From NCBI RefSeq assembly GCF_000723465.1, contig NZ_HF545616.1, positions 496,001-560,000 on the forward strand: DNA of 64,000 bases, read 5' to 3'. Of the stretch, positions 25,857-34,545 are shown piece after piece (position 1 is the first letter of the stretch; each line of letters begins with the position of its first letter). A model generated the notes under the pieces. That model saw only the letters and a program-made list of their open reading frames with translations. It did not search any database and was not told where the DNA came from. Origin of the DNA: Ruminococcus bicirculans (ex Wegman et al. 2014). Lineage in GTDB: Bacteria; Bacillota; Clostridia; Oscillospirales; Ruminococcaceae. Made by a program: the position numbers and the translations under genes.

Positions 25857-25898
25857 TATATCTGACAAATCGACAAATCTTGATTGTGAGGTATAATA

Positions 25899-27125
25899 AT
25901 GAAAAGCAAAAGAATCTATCCTGCGTTCACTATATCGAAAAAAGGGGAAATGTCCCTGAAAAACGGTCACCCATGGGTGTATTGTGACGAACTGAGAAAC
26001 GAGCCTGAGGGCTTGAAAAACGGTGAGCTTTGCGATGTTTTCTCTGAAAAAGGCTCTTATCTTGGAACTGGTTTTCTCAGCCTTAACAGCAAGATAAGGA
26101 TAAGGATCTTATCTGACAACGCAAATGAAAATTTCTCGGAAAACTTTTTCCGCAGACGTATCCGCTATGCCATAGATTACAGAAAAACTGTTATGGGGGA
26201 CGATTTTTCGGTTTGCAGGCTTATTTTTGGTGAGGCTGACGGCATGCCGGGGCTTACTATCGACAAGTATGGAGATATACTTGTTTCGCAGGTGCTTTCC
26301 TACGGCATGGATATGATAAAGGATATGATATTCAGGCTTCTTGTTGAAGAGCTTGCCAAAGACGGAGTTGCGGTTTCGGGCATAATGGAGCGTAACGATG
26401 TCGCTATCAGAAAGCTGGAGGGCTTGGAACAATACAAGGGCTGGTATAAGGCTGAATTTCTCCCTGAGCCACCGTCAAATATCACTGAGATAACGGAGAA
26501 TGGCATACGCTATGAGGTCGATGTTGAGAACGGTCAGAAAACTGGATTTTTCCTTGACCAGAAATATAACCGCCTTGCGGTGTCGAAGATAGCAAAGGGC
26601 AAGAAGGTCCTTGACTGCTTTACCCACACAGGTTCGTTCGCACTCAATGCGGCAATGGGTGGTGCAAGGCACGTTACGGCGGTGGACGTTTCACAGTTCG
26701 CTGTTGATACGGCCAGGGAGAATGCTGAGAGAAACGGTCTGACTGACAGAATGGATTTTCTTTGCGCAGACGTTTTCGACCTGCTCCCGAAGCTTCTTGA
26801 GGAAAAGGCTGATTATGACATGATAATCCTCGACCCACCTGCTTTCACAAAGAGCAGAAAGACAGTTGGAAGCGCTGAAAGGGGATATAAGGAGATAAAC
26901 TACAGGGCAATGAGACTTCTGCCAAGGGGCGGATATCTTGCCACCTGCTCATGTTCGCATTTTATGGAGAACAGGCTGTTTGTGAAAATGGTAATGAGTG
27001 CTGCAAAGGACGCAGGTGTTCAGCTCAAGCTTATTGAAGCAAGACAGCAAGCTCCTGACCACCCGATACTTCTCAATGTGCCTGAAACGGATTATCTGAA
27101 ATTTTATCTTTTTCAGGTGGTATAG
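25899..27125 (+). CDS. Class I SAM-dependent rRNA methyltransferase, RlmI-like
   Basis: At 408 aa this protein has an N-terminal PUA domain (about residues 1-75, beginning KSKRIYPAFTISKKGE and HPWVY). A linker domain and a Rossmann methyltransferase domain follow, with VLDCFTHTGSFALNAA as SAM motif I and IILDPPAFTKS as motif IV; the TCSCS segment holds the catalytic Cys region. This is the layout of RlmI, which makes m5C1962 in 23S rRNA. Exact site specificity in this lineage is not proven. GTGAGG precedes the ATG. The three small-RNA genes start directly after its stop. Confidence 0.9.
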   Translation: MKSKRIYPAFTISKKGEMSLKNGHPWVYCDELRNEPEGLKNGELCDVFSEKGSYLGTGFLSLNSKIRIRILSDNANENFSENFFRRRIRYAIDYRKTVMGDDFSVCRLIFGEADGMPGLTIDKYGDILVSQVLSYGMDMIKDMIFRLLVEELAKDGVAVSGIMERNDVAIRKLEGLEQYKGWYKAEFLPEPPSNITEITENGIRYEVDVENGQKTGFFLDQKYNRLAVSKIAKGKKVLDCFTHTGSFALNAAMGGARHVTAVDVSQFAVDTARENAERNGLTDRMDFLCADVFDLLPKLLEEKADYDMIILDPPAFTKSRKTVGSAERGYKEINYRAMRLLPRGGYLATCSCSHFMENRLFVKMVMSAAKDAGVQLKLIEARQQAPDHPILLNVPETDYLKFYLFQVV

Positions 27126-27162
27126 GGTTGACAAATGCTTGCGGATATGCTATAATATAGTT

Positions 27163-27298
27163 GTTTAATAAACTAGATATATTTCAGCGAGTCTGCTGAG
27201 TTCGGACATAAGTAGCTTATTTTTCCGCAGTAATGCGGCTGCTTCCAGCCGACAGAATAGACATTTTAGCCCTGCTTTTTTCAGCAGGGCTTTTTATT
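27163..27298 (+). ncRNA. Tandem structured small RNA, copy A
   Basis: The promoter is TTGACA (27128-27133), 17 bases, TATAAT (27151-27156). The transcript of about 136 bases ends at a hairpin of AGCCCTGC with GCAGGGCT plus a T run. The core shared with copies B and C is GTCT, then TCGGACATAAGT, a variable middle, GCTTCCAGCCGA and AGAC. Possible stems are GTCT/AGAC, TCGG/CCGA, AAGTAGC (27210-27216) with GCTGCTT (27238-27244), and CCGC/GCGG at the tip. No ORF is credible. I do not recognise the family. Confidence 0.8.
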
Positions 27299-27346
27299 TT
27301 ACATTTTGCTGTTGACAAATGCAGGCAGATGTGCTACAATAAAAGT

Positions 27347-27478
27347 GTCGAAAGACCGCATATATCACAGTTTGTCTGCTGTGTTCGGACATAAGTCACA
27401 GGTATTTTGGGTATCTTGGCTTCCAGCCGACGAAATAGACTTTTCAGCCCTGTTGATTTCAGCAGGGCTTTTTATTTT
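27347..27478 (+). ncRNA. Tandem structured small RNA, copy B
   Basis: The promoter is TTGACA (27312-27317), 17 bases, TACAAT (27335-27340). It shares TCTGCTG, TTCGGACATAAGT and GGCTTCCAGCCGAC with copy A at the same internal spacing. The variable middle differs in sequence but can still pair: AAGTC with GGCTT, then AGGTA with TATCT. The terminator is AGCCCTG/CAGCAGGGCT plus a T run. Length is about 130 bases. Confidence 0.8.
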
Positions 27479-27525
27479 GCATTTTTGCTATTGACAAATG
27501 CTTGCGGATATGGTATGATATAGGT

Positions 27526-27702
27526 GGCTTAGAAATAAGCGTGGCGCACCCCGTTCGACGCATTATAAATGTACGGCATATCGTAAATTGCCGTTTGTCT
27601 GCGGTATCGGACATAAGTAGGTATTTTCTGCAGAGGTAGCAGCTGCTTCCACCGACAAAATAGACATTTCAGCCCTGTTGTTTTTCAGCAGGGCTTTTTT
27701 AT
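27526..27702 (+). ncRNA. Tandem structured small RNA, copy C
   Basis: The promoter is TTGACA (27491-27496), 17 bases, TATGAT (27514-27519); its spacer is almost identical to that of copy A. The 5' part carries an extra stretch of about 45 bases. The core keeps GTCT, TCGGACATAAGT, GCTTCCACCGA and AGAC, with AAGTAG pairing to CTGCTT. The terminator AGCCCTG/CAGCAGGGCT ends in six T residues. Length is about 175 bases. The ppdK promoter follows. Confidence 0.78.
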
Positions 27703-27809
27703 GTGTTGATATTTAAAAACTGTCATATTGCACATAAAAAGCGAGCAAATATTGTATAAGATTTTATGTATAAAAGTGAGAAAAACCTATGGTAATTTGG
27801 CTTTAAATC

Positions 27810-27818
27810 TGTTATAAT
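27810..27818 (+). promoter_or_regulatory. Probable ppdK promoter (extended -10)
   Basis: TGTTATAAT is a good extended -10 box, but no convincing -35 lies 17 bases upstream. The leader to the ATG is about 70 bases. Confidence 0.55.
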
Positions 27819-27896
27819 ATATATGTAACCGTGGGCGACGGGATAATTGTGTCCGCACGCTTCGGAATTCAAAAAATTTTTGGAGGTAAAAAACCA

Positions 27897-30524
27897 ATGG
27901 CAAAGAAGTATTGTTATCTTTTCTCTGAGGGTAATGCCAACATGAGAGAGCTTCTCGGCGGTAAGGGTGCTAACCTTGCTGAGATGACAAATATCGGTCT
28001 CCCTGTTCCTCAGGGCTTTACGATCACAACGGAAGCTTGTACTCAGTATTATGAGGACAACCGTGAGATCAATCCTGAGATCATGGCAGAGATCAACGAG
28101 TACATTGTAAAGATGGAAGAGATCACAGGCAAGAAGTTCGGTGACAAGGAGAACCCACTCCTCGTTTCTGTACGTTCAGGTGCTAGAGCATCAATGCCTG
28201 GTATGATGGATACAATCCTTAACCTCGGTCTTAACGAAGAAGTTGTTGAGACTATCGCTGCTCAGTCTAATAACCCAAGATGGGCTTGGGACTGCTACAG
28301 AAGATTCATTCAGATGTATTCTGACGTAGTTATGGAAGTTGGTAAGAAGTATTTTGAAGAGCTTATCGACGAGATGAAGGCTAAGAAGGGCGTTAAGCAG
28401 GACGTTGAGCTGAACGCTGAGGATCTTAAGGAGCTTGCTAACCAGTTCAAGGCTGAGTACAAGTCTAAGATCGGTTCTGACTTCCCAACTGATCCTAAGG
28501 AGCAGCTCATGGGCGCTATCAAGGCTGTATTCCGTTCATGGGATAACCCAAGAGCTAACGTATACAGAAGAGATAACGATATCCCTTATTCATGGGGTAC
28601 AGCAGTAAACGTTCAGTCCATGGCATTCGGTAACATGGGTGACGACTGCGGTACAGGTGTTGCATTCACAAGAGACCCAGCTACAGGTGCTAAGGGTCTG
28701 TTCGGTGAGTTCCTTACAAACGCACAGGGCGAGGACGTTGTTGCTGGTGTTCGTACACCAATGCACATCTCTGAAATGGAGCAGAAGTTCCCAGAGGCAT
28801 TCGCTGAGTTCAACAAGGTTTGCAAGACACTTGAAGATCACTACAGAGATATGCAGGATATGGAGTTCACTGTTGAGCACGGTAAGCTTTATATGCTTCA
28901 GACAAGAAATGGTAAGAGAACTGCACAGGCTGCTCTTAAGATCGCTTGTGACCTCGTTGATGAGGGCATGAGAACTGAGGAAGAGGCTGTTGCAATGATC
29001 GACCCAAGAAACCTCGATACACTTCTTCACCCACAGTTCGATGTAAAGGCACTCAAGGCTGCTACTCCTATGGGCAAGGGTCTTGGCGCTTCTCCAGGAG
29101 CTGCTTGTGGTAAGATCGTATTCACAGCTGATGATGCTGAGGCTTGGAACGAGAGAGGCGAGAAGGTCGTTCTCGTAAGACTTGAGACATCACCTGAGGA
29201 CATCACAGGTATGAAGGCTTCACAGGGTATCCTTACAGTTAGAGGCGGTATGACATCACACGCTGCCGTTGTTGCTCGTGGTATGGGTACATGCTGCGTA
29301 TCTGGCTGCTCAGATATCGTTATGGACGAGGCTAACAAGAAGTTCACACTCGCAGGCAAGGAGTTCCACGAGGGTGACTATATTTCAATCGACGGTTCAA
29401 CAGGTAACATCTATGATGGTATCATTCCAACTGTTGACGCTACAATCGCTGGCGAGTTCGGCAGGATCATGGGCTGGGCTGACAAGTTCAGAACAATGAA
29501 GGTTAGAACAAACGCAGATACTCCTGCTGACGCTAAGAAGGCAAGAGAGCTGGGTGCTGAGGGTATCGGTCTTTGCCGTACAGAGCATATGTTCTTTGAT
29601 CCTGAGAGGATCGCTGCATTCAGAGAGATGATCTGCTCAGACACAGTTGAAGAGAGAGAAGCTGCTCTTGCTAAGATCGAGCCAATGCAGCAGGCTGACT
29701 TCGAGGCTCTTTATGAGGCACTTGAGGGTAACCCTGTTACTATCAGATTCCTTGACCCACCACTTCACGAGTTCGTACCAACAGAAGAGGCTGATATCGA
29801 GGCTCTTGCTAAGGCACAGAACAAGCCTGTTGAGACTATCAAGGCTATCATCGCTTCACTCCACGAGTTCAACCCAATGATGGGTCACCGTGGCTGCCGT
29901 CTTGCAGTAACATATCCTGAGATCGCTAAGATGCAGACAAAGGCTGTTATCAAGGCTGCAATCAACGTTAAGAAGAATCACCCAGACTGGACAGTTAAGC
30001 CTGAGATCATGATCCCACTGGTAAATGATATCAAGGAGCTTAAGTATGTTAAGAAGTTCGTTGTTGAGACTGCTGACGCTGAGATCAAGGCTGCTGGTTC
30101 TGACCTTGAGTACGAGGTTGGTACAATGATCGAGATCCCAAGAGCTGCTCTTACAGCTGACGAGATCGCTAAGGAAGCTGACTTCTTCTGCTTCGGTACA
30201 AACGACCTTACACAGATGACATTCGGTTTCTCAAGAGATGACGCTGGTAAGTTCCTCAATGCTTACTATGATGCAAAGATCTACGAGAACGATCCATTTG
30301 CTAAGCTCGACCAGAACGGTGTAGGCAAGCTTATGGAAATGGCTCTTGAACTTGGTAAGCCAGTTAATCCAAAGCTCCACTGCGGTATCTGCGGTGAGCA
30401 CGGCGGCGACCCAACATCTGTTGAGTTCTGCAACAAGATCGGTCTTGACTATGTATCTTGCTCACCATTCAGAGTTCCAATTGCTAGACTTGCTGCTGCT
30501 CAGGCTGCTATTGCACAGAAATAA
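27897..30524 (+). CDS. ppdK: Pyruvate, phosphate dikinase
   Basis: PPDK interconverts pyruvate + ATP + Pi with PEP + AMP + PPi and serves PPi-linked glycolysis in anaerobes. I chose the ATG at 27897 because TGGAGG lies 10 bases upstream; this gives 875 aa, the normal length. The nucleotide-binding half comes first, the phospho-histidine H455 sits in GGMTSHAAVVARGMG, and the C-terminal PEP domain has CGICGEHGGDP. The gene ends AIAQK then TAA. At 42610-42638 the same 29 bases recur, followed by AGAAGTAA, suggesting that the original ending was AIAQKK and that the last codons were replaced when the island inserted. Confidence 0.97.
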   Translation: MAKKYCYLFSEGNANMRELLGGKGANLAEMTNIGLPVPQGFTITTEACTQYYEDNREINPEIMAEINEYIVKMEEITGKKFGDKENPLLVSVRSGARASMPGMMDTILNLGLNEEVVETIAAQSNNPRWAWDCYRRFIQMYSDVVMEVGKKYFEELIDEMKAKKGVKQDVELNAEDLKELANQFKAEYKSKIGSDFPTDPKEQLMGAIKAVFRSWDNPRANVYRRDNDIPYSWGTAVNVQSMAFGNMGDDCGTGVAFTRDPATGAKGLFGEFLTNAQGEDVVAGVRTPMHISEMEQKFPEAFAEFNKVCKTLEDHYRDMQDMEFTVEHGKLYMLQTRNGKRTAQAALKIACDLVDEGMRTEEEAVAMIDPRNLDTLLHPQFDVKALKAATPMGKGLGASPGAACGKIVFTADDAEAWNERGEKVVLVRLETSPEDITGMKASQGILTVRGGMTSHAAVVARGMGTCCVSGCSDIVMDEANKKFTLAGKEFHEGDYISIDGSTGNIYDGIIPTVDATIAGEFGRIMGWADKFRTMKVRTNADTPADAKKARELGAEGIGLCRTEHMFFDPERIAAFREMICSDTVEEREAALAKIEPMQQADFEALYEALEGNPVTIRFLDPPLHEFVPTEEADIEALAKAQNKPVETIKAIIASLHEFNPMMGHRGCRLAVTYPEIAKMQTKAVIKAAINVKKNHPDWTVKPEIMIPLVNDIKELKYVKKFVVETADAEIKAAGSDLEYEVGTMIEIPRAALTADEIAKEADFFCFGTNDLTQMTFGFSRDDAGKFLNAYYDAKIYENDPFAKLDQNGVGKLMEMALELGKPVNPKLHCGICGEHGGDPTSVEFCNKIGLDYVSCSPFRVPIARLAAAQAAIAQK
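30492..30520 (+). repeat. Left attachment repeat (attL) in the ppdK 3' end
   Basis: A 29-base stretch from GCTGCTGCTCAGG to GCACAGAA recurs perfectly at 42610-42638 in the same orientation. The bases on either side differ, marking it as the boundary of the island. Confidence 0.8.
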
Positions 30525-30864
30525 GCGAAATTTACAACTGCCCTTATATGAGTACACCTTTGGCTTTGAGGAAGCTCAGCACTACCGAAAAGCACAGGGA
30601 TCATATCTCAGACGAAACCAATGGGAAGATTTGACCATTAAGGTTTGGGTGAATGTATAAATATGCTGATAAAACCTCCGTAGTTTAACTGCGGAGGTTT
30701 TGTGTTATAGTGTGTGAAGGTCAGGCAAAGATAGTCAAGTGAAGTCTTTTTATATTAAAGATGATCTGCTTGTGTTATGCCATTAACGCAGAAAAATAAA
30801 AATGAACCGAATAGGAGCTATTACAAAGCTGTTGTATGTCATCATAACCATACAACAGCTTTTA
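30525..30864. other. Island left end, no intact gene
   Basis: A short open stretch ending at the TAA near 30660 (residues such as FGFEEAQHYRKAQGSYLRR) looks like the tail of a lost gene that I cannot identify. A terminator (30671-30704) and an AAAGCTGTTGTATG/CATACAACAGCTTT hairpin (30825-30863), probably the terminator of the kinase remnant, fill the rest. Confidence 0.5.
30671..30704 (+). terminator. Terminator near the island left end
   Basis: AAACCTCCG and CGGAGGTTT arms followed by TGTG. It may now end ppdK read-through. Confidence 0.65.
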
Positions 30865-31049
30865 TCATTTGATCGGAAACTCCAATTTCAGAATAAACTC
30901 TGGGAACTGTTTTGGAATTTTCATTTCACCACCAAGATTTTCGACAGTCCTGCGAATGTTGTATAACCCAAAGCCGTGATTATTTTTGTTAAGCTTAGAA
31001 GTCTCTGTGGAATTTTTGTTATCCAAAGTTGGATTTGATATTTTAATCC
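30865..31049 (-). pseudogene. AgrC-like GHKL histidine kinase, C-terminal remnant
   Basis: The minus-strand frame ends at 30865 and keeps only the end of a HATPase_c domain: KISNPTLDNKN, then HGFGLYNIRRTVENLGGEM, the G2-box and following helix typical of GHKL sensor kinases of quorum-sensing (AgrC-type) systems. The frame is cut at 31049 by the left end of an IS3-family element, so the sensor and dimerisation domains are missing. No response regulator or peptide gene remains nearby. It is a dead remnant showing that the island once carried a peptide-sensing system. Confidence 0.7.
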
Positions 31050-32270
31050 TGTATAATAAAACTTGACACATACAAAACAATCAAAGTATAATAAAAACAA
31101 AGGAGTGTGTCATCAATGGGAACAGGAAAACAATATGATGAAGAGTTTAAAAAGCAGGCAATAAAGCTCGCAAGCTTCAGGCAGCGAACAAACGGATAAA
31201 AGAACTTGAAAAGAAAAACCGAGAGCTTGAAGAGCTTAATGAATTTCTGGAGGAAGCATCTGCTTTTTTTCACCGCGAACCGTCGGAAGTCAGGAAAGAA
31301 GAACGGTTAAAGTTCATTTCCAAAAAGACTGATGACTGTAGGATCACAGGAAGTATCAGTTTTTACTGCAAGGCTTTGGAGGTTACAAGACAAGCATTTT
31401 ATGATCATCTCAGCCATAAAAACGCCCCCTGGAAGTATCAGGCACTTGCAGATGAAATGATGAAGATCCACGAAGAAGACCAATATAATGACTGCTACGG
31501 CAGGGAGCGTATGTATCTTGCATTGCAGCAGAGAAAGGCTGCCGGGAAAACTGACATTGACATTCCCTGTGAAGCTACTGTACGCAAGGTCATGGCGCAG
31601 ATAGGATTGATACACAAGCCTCGCAGAAAGCCAAACGGGATAACCAAAGCTGATCGGCTTGCTCAAAAATCGGATGATCTTCTCAGACGTGATTTTTACG
31701 CAGACAGGCCTTTGAAAAAAGCTGTGACCGACATGAGCGAGGTGAAGGCAAAGGATGGAAAGCTCTATGTTTCAGCGATATTTGACTGCTTTGATCTGAT
31801 GCCGCTGGGGATAGCTATTGAAGATAATATGAGAGCTTCGCTCTGCTGCCATACTCTTGAAAACGCAAACAAATCATATCCTGATATAAAAGGCTGTATC
31901 ATACATTCGGACAGGGGCAGTCAGTATACAAGCGAAGAGTACCGAGCTGCTGTAAAGAAATATGGGATCATTCAAAGCATGAACAGCACTGGCGGAAGAT
32001 GTCATGATAATGCACGCTGTGAAAGTATGTGGGCAAGAATGAAAGAAGAGCTGTTCTACAGCCACGAAGACAAGCCGGAGAACTACACTATGAAAGATTT
32101 GAAGACTATGATCTGGAGATATTATATGAGTTACTGGGCCAACAGAAGAATCTGCACCGCCAACGGCGGGCTGCCTCCGGCAGACCGAAGAAAGCTCTAC
32201 TATGATCATATCTTTCTCACTGTATAATTCTTGTTCGAATAAAATGTGTCAAGTGATATTGACAAAACCA
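31050..32270 (+). mobile_element. IS3-family insertion sequence (IS150-like), longer copy
   Basis: The ends were set by comparison with the second copy at 35412-36234. The left end is TGTATAATAAAACTTGACACAT and the right end, read inward, TGGTTTTGTCAATATCACTTG; both are TG...CA type with CTTGACACAT/ATGTGTCAAG inverted repeats. Length is 1221 bases. No target duplication is visible. orfA (from 31116) has an internal deletion that stops it after about 27 codons, and the same deletion is present in the other copy. Confidence 0.85.
31376..32227 (+). CDS. IS3-family transposase OrfB (DDE integrase core)
   Basis: This 283-aa open frame carries an rve-type DDE integrase domain: D in TDMSEVKAKDG, D in HSDRGSQYTS and E in NARCESMWARMKEE. 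The same frame is open upstream to about 31173 and encodes the OrfA leucine-zipper stretch (ELEKKNRELEELNEFLEEA), so the deletion in orfA fuses that zipper to OrfB but removes the HTH. The catalytic core looks intact, but without OrfA binding the element may not move by itself. ATG at 31376 is only the first methionine, not a proven start. Confidence 0.8.
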   Translation: MEVTRQAFYDHLSHKNAPWKYQALADEMMKIHEEDQYNDCYGRERMYLALQQRKAAGKTDIDIPCEATVRKVMAQIGLIHKPRRKPNGITKADRLAQKSDDLLRRDFYADRPLKKAVTDMSEVKAKDGKLYVSAIFDCFDLMPLGIAIEDNMRASLCCHTLENANKSYPDIKGCIIHSDRGSQYTSEEYRAAVKKYGIIQSMNSTGGRCHDNARCESMWARMKEELFYSHEDKPENYTMKDLKTMIWRYYMSYWANRRICTANGGLPPADRRKLYYDHIFLTV

Positions 32271-32271
32271 G

Positions 32272-32625
32272 ATAGAACTTGTCAGACAATTTCAACGCAG
32301 TAAACCGTATCATGACAAGTACAAGACCCTTTCAGCATGGAAACAAAAAGATTATGCAAAGAAAAACGCTCCTGTACTGGAGAAGTACAAGAGCGTTGGA
32401 AGTCAGTTAAAATTATTGTATCCGGACGGCAGATTTTCGTCAGAAATGGTGCTTGACCGTCAAAGGCAGGCGTTGTATGAGGAACGTGAAAAACTCTATG
32501 AAGAATATCGCTACCTCAAAAAAGAGTATGCTGATTTGGACAAGGCAAGTCAAACGATTGGCGATTATCTTGAAAGTTTGCGTAATGAGCCTGAATGTAA
32601 AATGAAAAAGGGAGAGTTAGAATAA
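32272..32625 (+). pseudogene. Relaxase/mobilisation protein, C-terminal remnant
   Basis: The frame is open from the IS right end to the TAA at 32623-32625, about 117 residues. It includes HDKYKTLSAWKQKDYAKKNAP and, further on, ALYEEREKLYEEYRYLKKEY. This helical tail resembles the end of relaxases of clostridial mobilisable elements; the nuclease domain is missing, removed by the IS. Identification is by resemblance only. A relaxase here fits the view of the island as a former conjugative or mobilisable element. Confidence 0.55.
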
Positions 32626-32641
32626 CGATACAAACTGGAAT

Positions 32642-32918
32642 TTATTTGTTTTTTATAATTCTATTTCTTATTCTCCCAACAACCATCCATATACTATATG
32701 GTGTTAGCAATATAAGGGCAAATTGAGATATAAAACCTATAGTATGAATCATTGGAAGGTATATTAACGTTAAAGGGAGTATTGAAAATAGAACAGTTAA
32801 AATGGTATGGAACTTGTGCTTATTAAAATAAAAGGCCCTGCGCAAAAATTGACATTATTATTCCAGTTAAAAACATAATTCCAAAAATAACAATGATTAT
32901 AAATATTACTTTTCCCAT
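32642..32918 (-). pseudogene. Small membrane protein, apparently frameshifted
   Basis: On the minus strand an ATG at 32918 opens MGKVIFIIIVIFGIMFLTG and stops after 31 codons. A second overlapping frame continues with two more hydrophobic stretches (for example TVLFSILPLTLIYLP) and ends at 32642 in a basic tail. Joined by one frameshift near 32845 they would make a small three-helix membrane protein of about 90 aa. AGGA lies upstream of the ATG. I do not recognise it, and it could also be chance hydrophobic frames in AT-rich DNA. Confidence 0.35.
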
Positions 32919-32947
32919 TTTTTATTCAGTTCCTAACAAATTTCTGT

Positions 32948-33856
32948 TTAACGATTTCTTTTTCCTGTATTTTCTGTCCCACGGATTTCCTCATGATAGA
33001 AATAATCCACGATCACCGGATGCCCCTGCGGGACTCTGCCATAAGGCATTTCATTATCCACAAAGGGACAATCATACTTCTTAGCCATTTCCTCAGCTTT
33101 TACTTCAAGTGCTTCAAAGTAGCTGCGGTTATGCTTGTTATAGATCTCATCGTAAAGCGGTACAAGATCAGGATGTTTTCCGGCGATATAATCCATAATC
33201 GTCTTCTTGAAACCGCCTCGAAGATTGAGATTTTCGAGCCAGAACAGATCGCACTGATCCTTTACCCGCTCAAAGATCGCTTCAAAGTCCGTGATACCGG
33301 GAAATACCGGGGATACGAAACAGACTGTACGGATACCTGCATCATATACCTGCTTCATAGCAGCGATGCGCCGCTCAATGCTCGAAGCAGAGTCCATATC
33401 GTTCTTGAAATTTTCATCCAGTGTGTTGATCGACCATGAAACGGTTACTCGTCCAAGGTCCTTCAGCAGATCAATATCCCGTACCACAAGATCAGACTTT
33501 GTGCAGATCAAAATATCTGCGTCACTGCCGATCAGCTGCTCCAGAAGTTTTCTGGTATTCCTGAATTGCTCCTCCTGTGGATTGTAGCCATCTGTCACAG
33601 AACCGATAACCACACGCTGTCCGGCATATTTCTTCGGATTTTTAATTTCCGGCCAATGCTTCACATCAAGGAAAGTGCCCCATTCCTCCGTGTGTCCGGT
33701 AAAGCGCTTCATAAAAGAAGCATAGCAATACTTGCAGGCATGTGTACAGCCTACATAAGGATTGACCGAGTAACCGCCTACCGGCAGACTGGACTTGGTC
33801 ATGATGTTCTTTGTTTCCACCTCACGAATGAGGATTCCATCGATTACTTCTGCCAT
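32948..33856 (-). CDS. SplB-like radical SAM protein, partner of a mobile radical SAM pair
   Basis: A 302-aa radical SAM enzyme with the [4Fe-4S] motif CTHACKYC (CxxxCxxC) near residue 37 in VGCTHACKYCYASFMKR, related to spore photoproduct lyase-like (SplB/PA0069-type) proteins. The following GSVTDGYNPQE and CTKSDLVVRDIDLL segments are typical of that group. It overlaps the DUF5131 gene by 13 bases and ends a MarR-DUF5131-rSAM operon. Pairs of such radical SAM proteins are recurrent cargo of Firmicute mobile elements. The reaction is not known; nucleic-acid or ribosome modification or repair is a guess. Confidence 0.85.
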   Translation of the reverse strand: MAEVIDGILIREVETKNIMTKSSLPVGGYSVNPYVGCTHACKYCYASFMKRFTGHTEEWGTFLDVKHWPEIKNPKKYAGQRVVIGSVTDGYNPQEEQFRNTRKLLEQLIGSDADILICTKSDLVVRDIDLLKDLGRVTVSWSINTLDENFKNDMDSASSIERRIAAMKQVYDAGIRTVCFVSPVFPGITDFEAIFERVKDQCDLFWLENLNLRGGFKKTIMDYIAGKHPDLVPLYDEIYNKHNRSYFEALEVKAEEMAKKYDCPFVDNEMPYGRVPQGHPVIVDYFYHEEIRGTENTGKRNR

Positions 33857-34545
33857 GATCTCTGCACCTCCAACACTTTGTTGAATTCCTCCGGCATTTC
33901 CTGAATCATATTTTCATTCCCTATGATAGGGACAAGGTCTTCCTTCATAAACACCGGAATGCCGAGTGCGTGTGCCTGATCCGTCAGAGACCATGCCCAT
34001 TCCGGCTCCGTATGAATCTTCCTGCTCTGAGCTCCAGTCATGGTGCCGACAACGATCCAATTGATTCCGGAAAGGTCAACTGTGCCGGGATCGTCGAATA
34101 ACGGCTCAAAGGTAACATGGTAATGTTTTGCTCTGACGTTTTTCCGAAGGGCGTCGATACGCCAAAGTTCGGCTTTCCTCGTCACCGTAACGCCAAACCA
34201 TGCGTTTTCCAGATCGGTATCAAAATCCAGCAGATCAGGTCGTTTGGTCAGAAACAGAAACTGATGCTGTGGATTTTCACGGATCTTTGCAAATACCTCG
34301 TCTCTCCATTCCGGCTTCCATCCGGAGAGATCGCTCATGCCGGTAAGAAGAAAGTTTTGCGGACGTTTCTTTTCCATCCTCTTGAGCTTGCCCGGAAAGA
34401 ACTCAGGATCAGCGAAGTCATCAATCATATGCCAGCGTTTCACGTTGTTGCGGGCATAGCAATATGCACACCCCACTGTGCAGCCAATGACGATATTCAT
34501 GTTCTGAATCTGATCTTTGATACAAATACTCATGACTTCTGCCAC
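33844..34545 (-). CDS. DUF5131-like radical SAM protein of the mobile pair
   Basis: This 233-aa protein has CTVGCAYC (CxxxCxxC) near residue 22 and resembles DUF5131/phage Gp37-Gp68-type proteins. GMSDLSGWKPEWRDEVF, FLFLTKRPD and WFGVTV are characteristic of that family. It is shorter than typical radical SAM enzymes, suggesting a partial barrel. The start overlaps the end of marR by 16 bases, and its end overlaps the SplB-like gene, so all three are translationally coupled. The function is unknown and it should be read together with its partner. Confidence 0.85.
   Translation of the reverse strand: MAEVMSICIKDQIQNMNIVIGCTVGCAYCYARNNVKRWHMIDDFADPEFFPGKLKRMEKKRPQNFLLTGMSDLSGWKPEWRDEVFAKIRENPQHQFLFLTKRPDLLDFDTDLENAWFGVTVTRKAELWRIDALRKNVRAKHYHVTFEPLFDDPGTVDLSGINWIVVGTMTGAQSRKIHTEPEWAWSLTDQAHALGIPVFMKEDLVPIIGNENMIQEMPEEFNKVLEVQRSWQK

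Noticed and set aside
27128-27702. CRISPR array
   Set aside because: The repeat period is about 180-215 bases, each unit has a promoter and terminator, and there are only three units, so it is not a CRISPR. No cas genes are present either.
28590-29030. 146-aa minus-strand ORF inside ppdK
   Set aside because: ppdK is full length with clear motifs; antisense frames stay open because of its strong codon bias.
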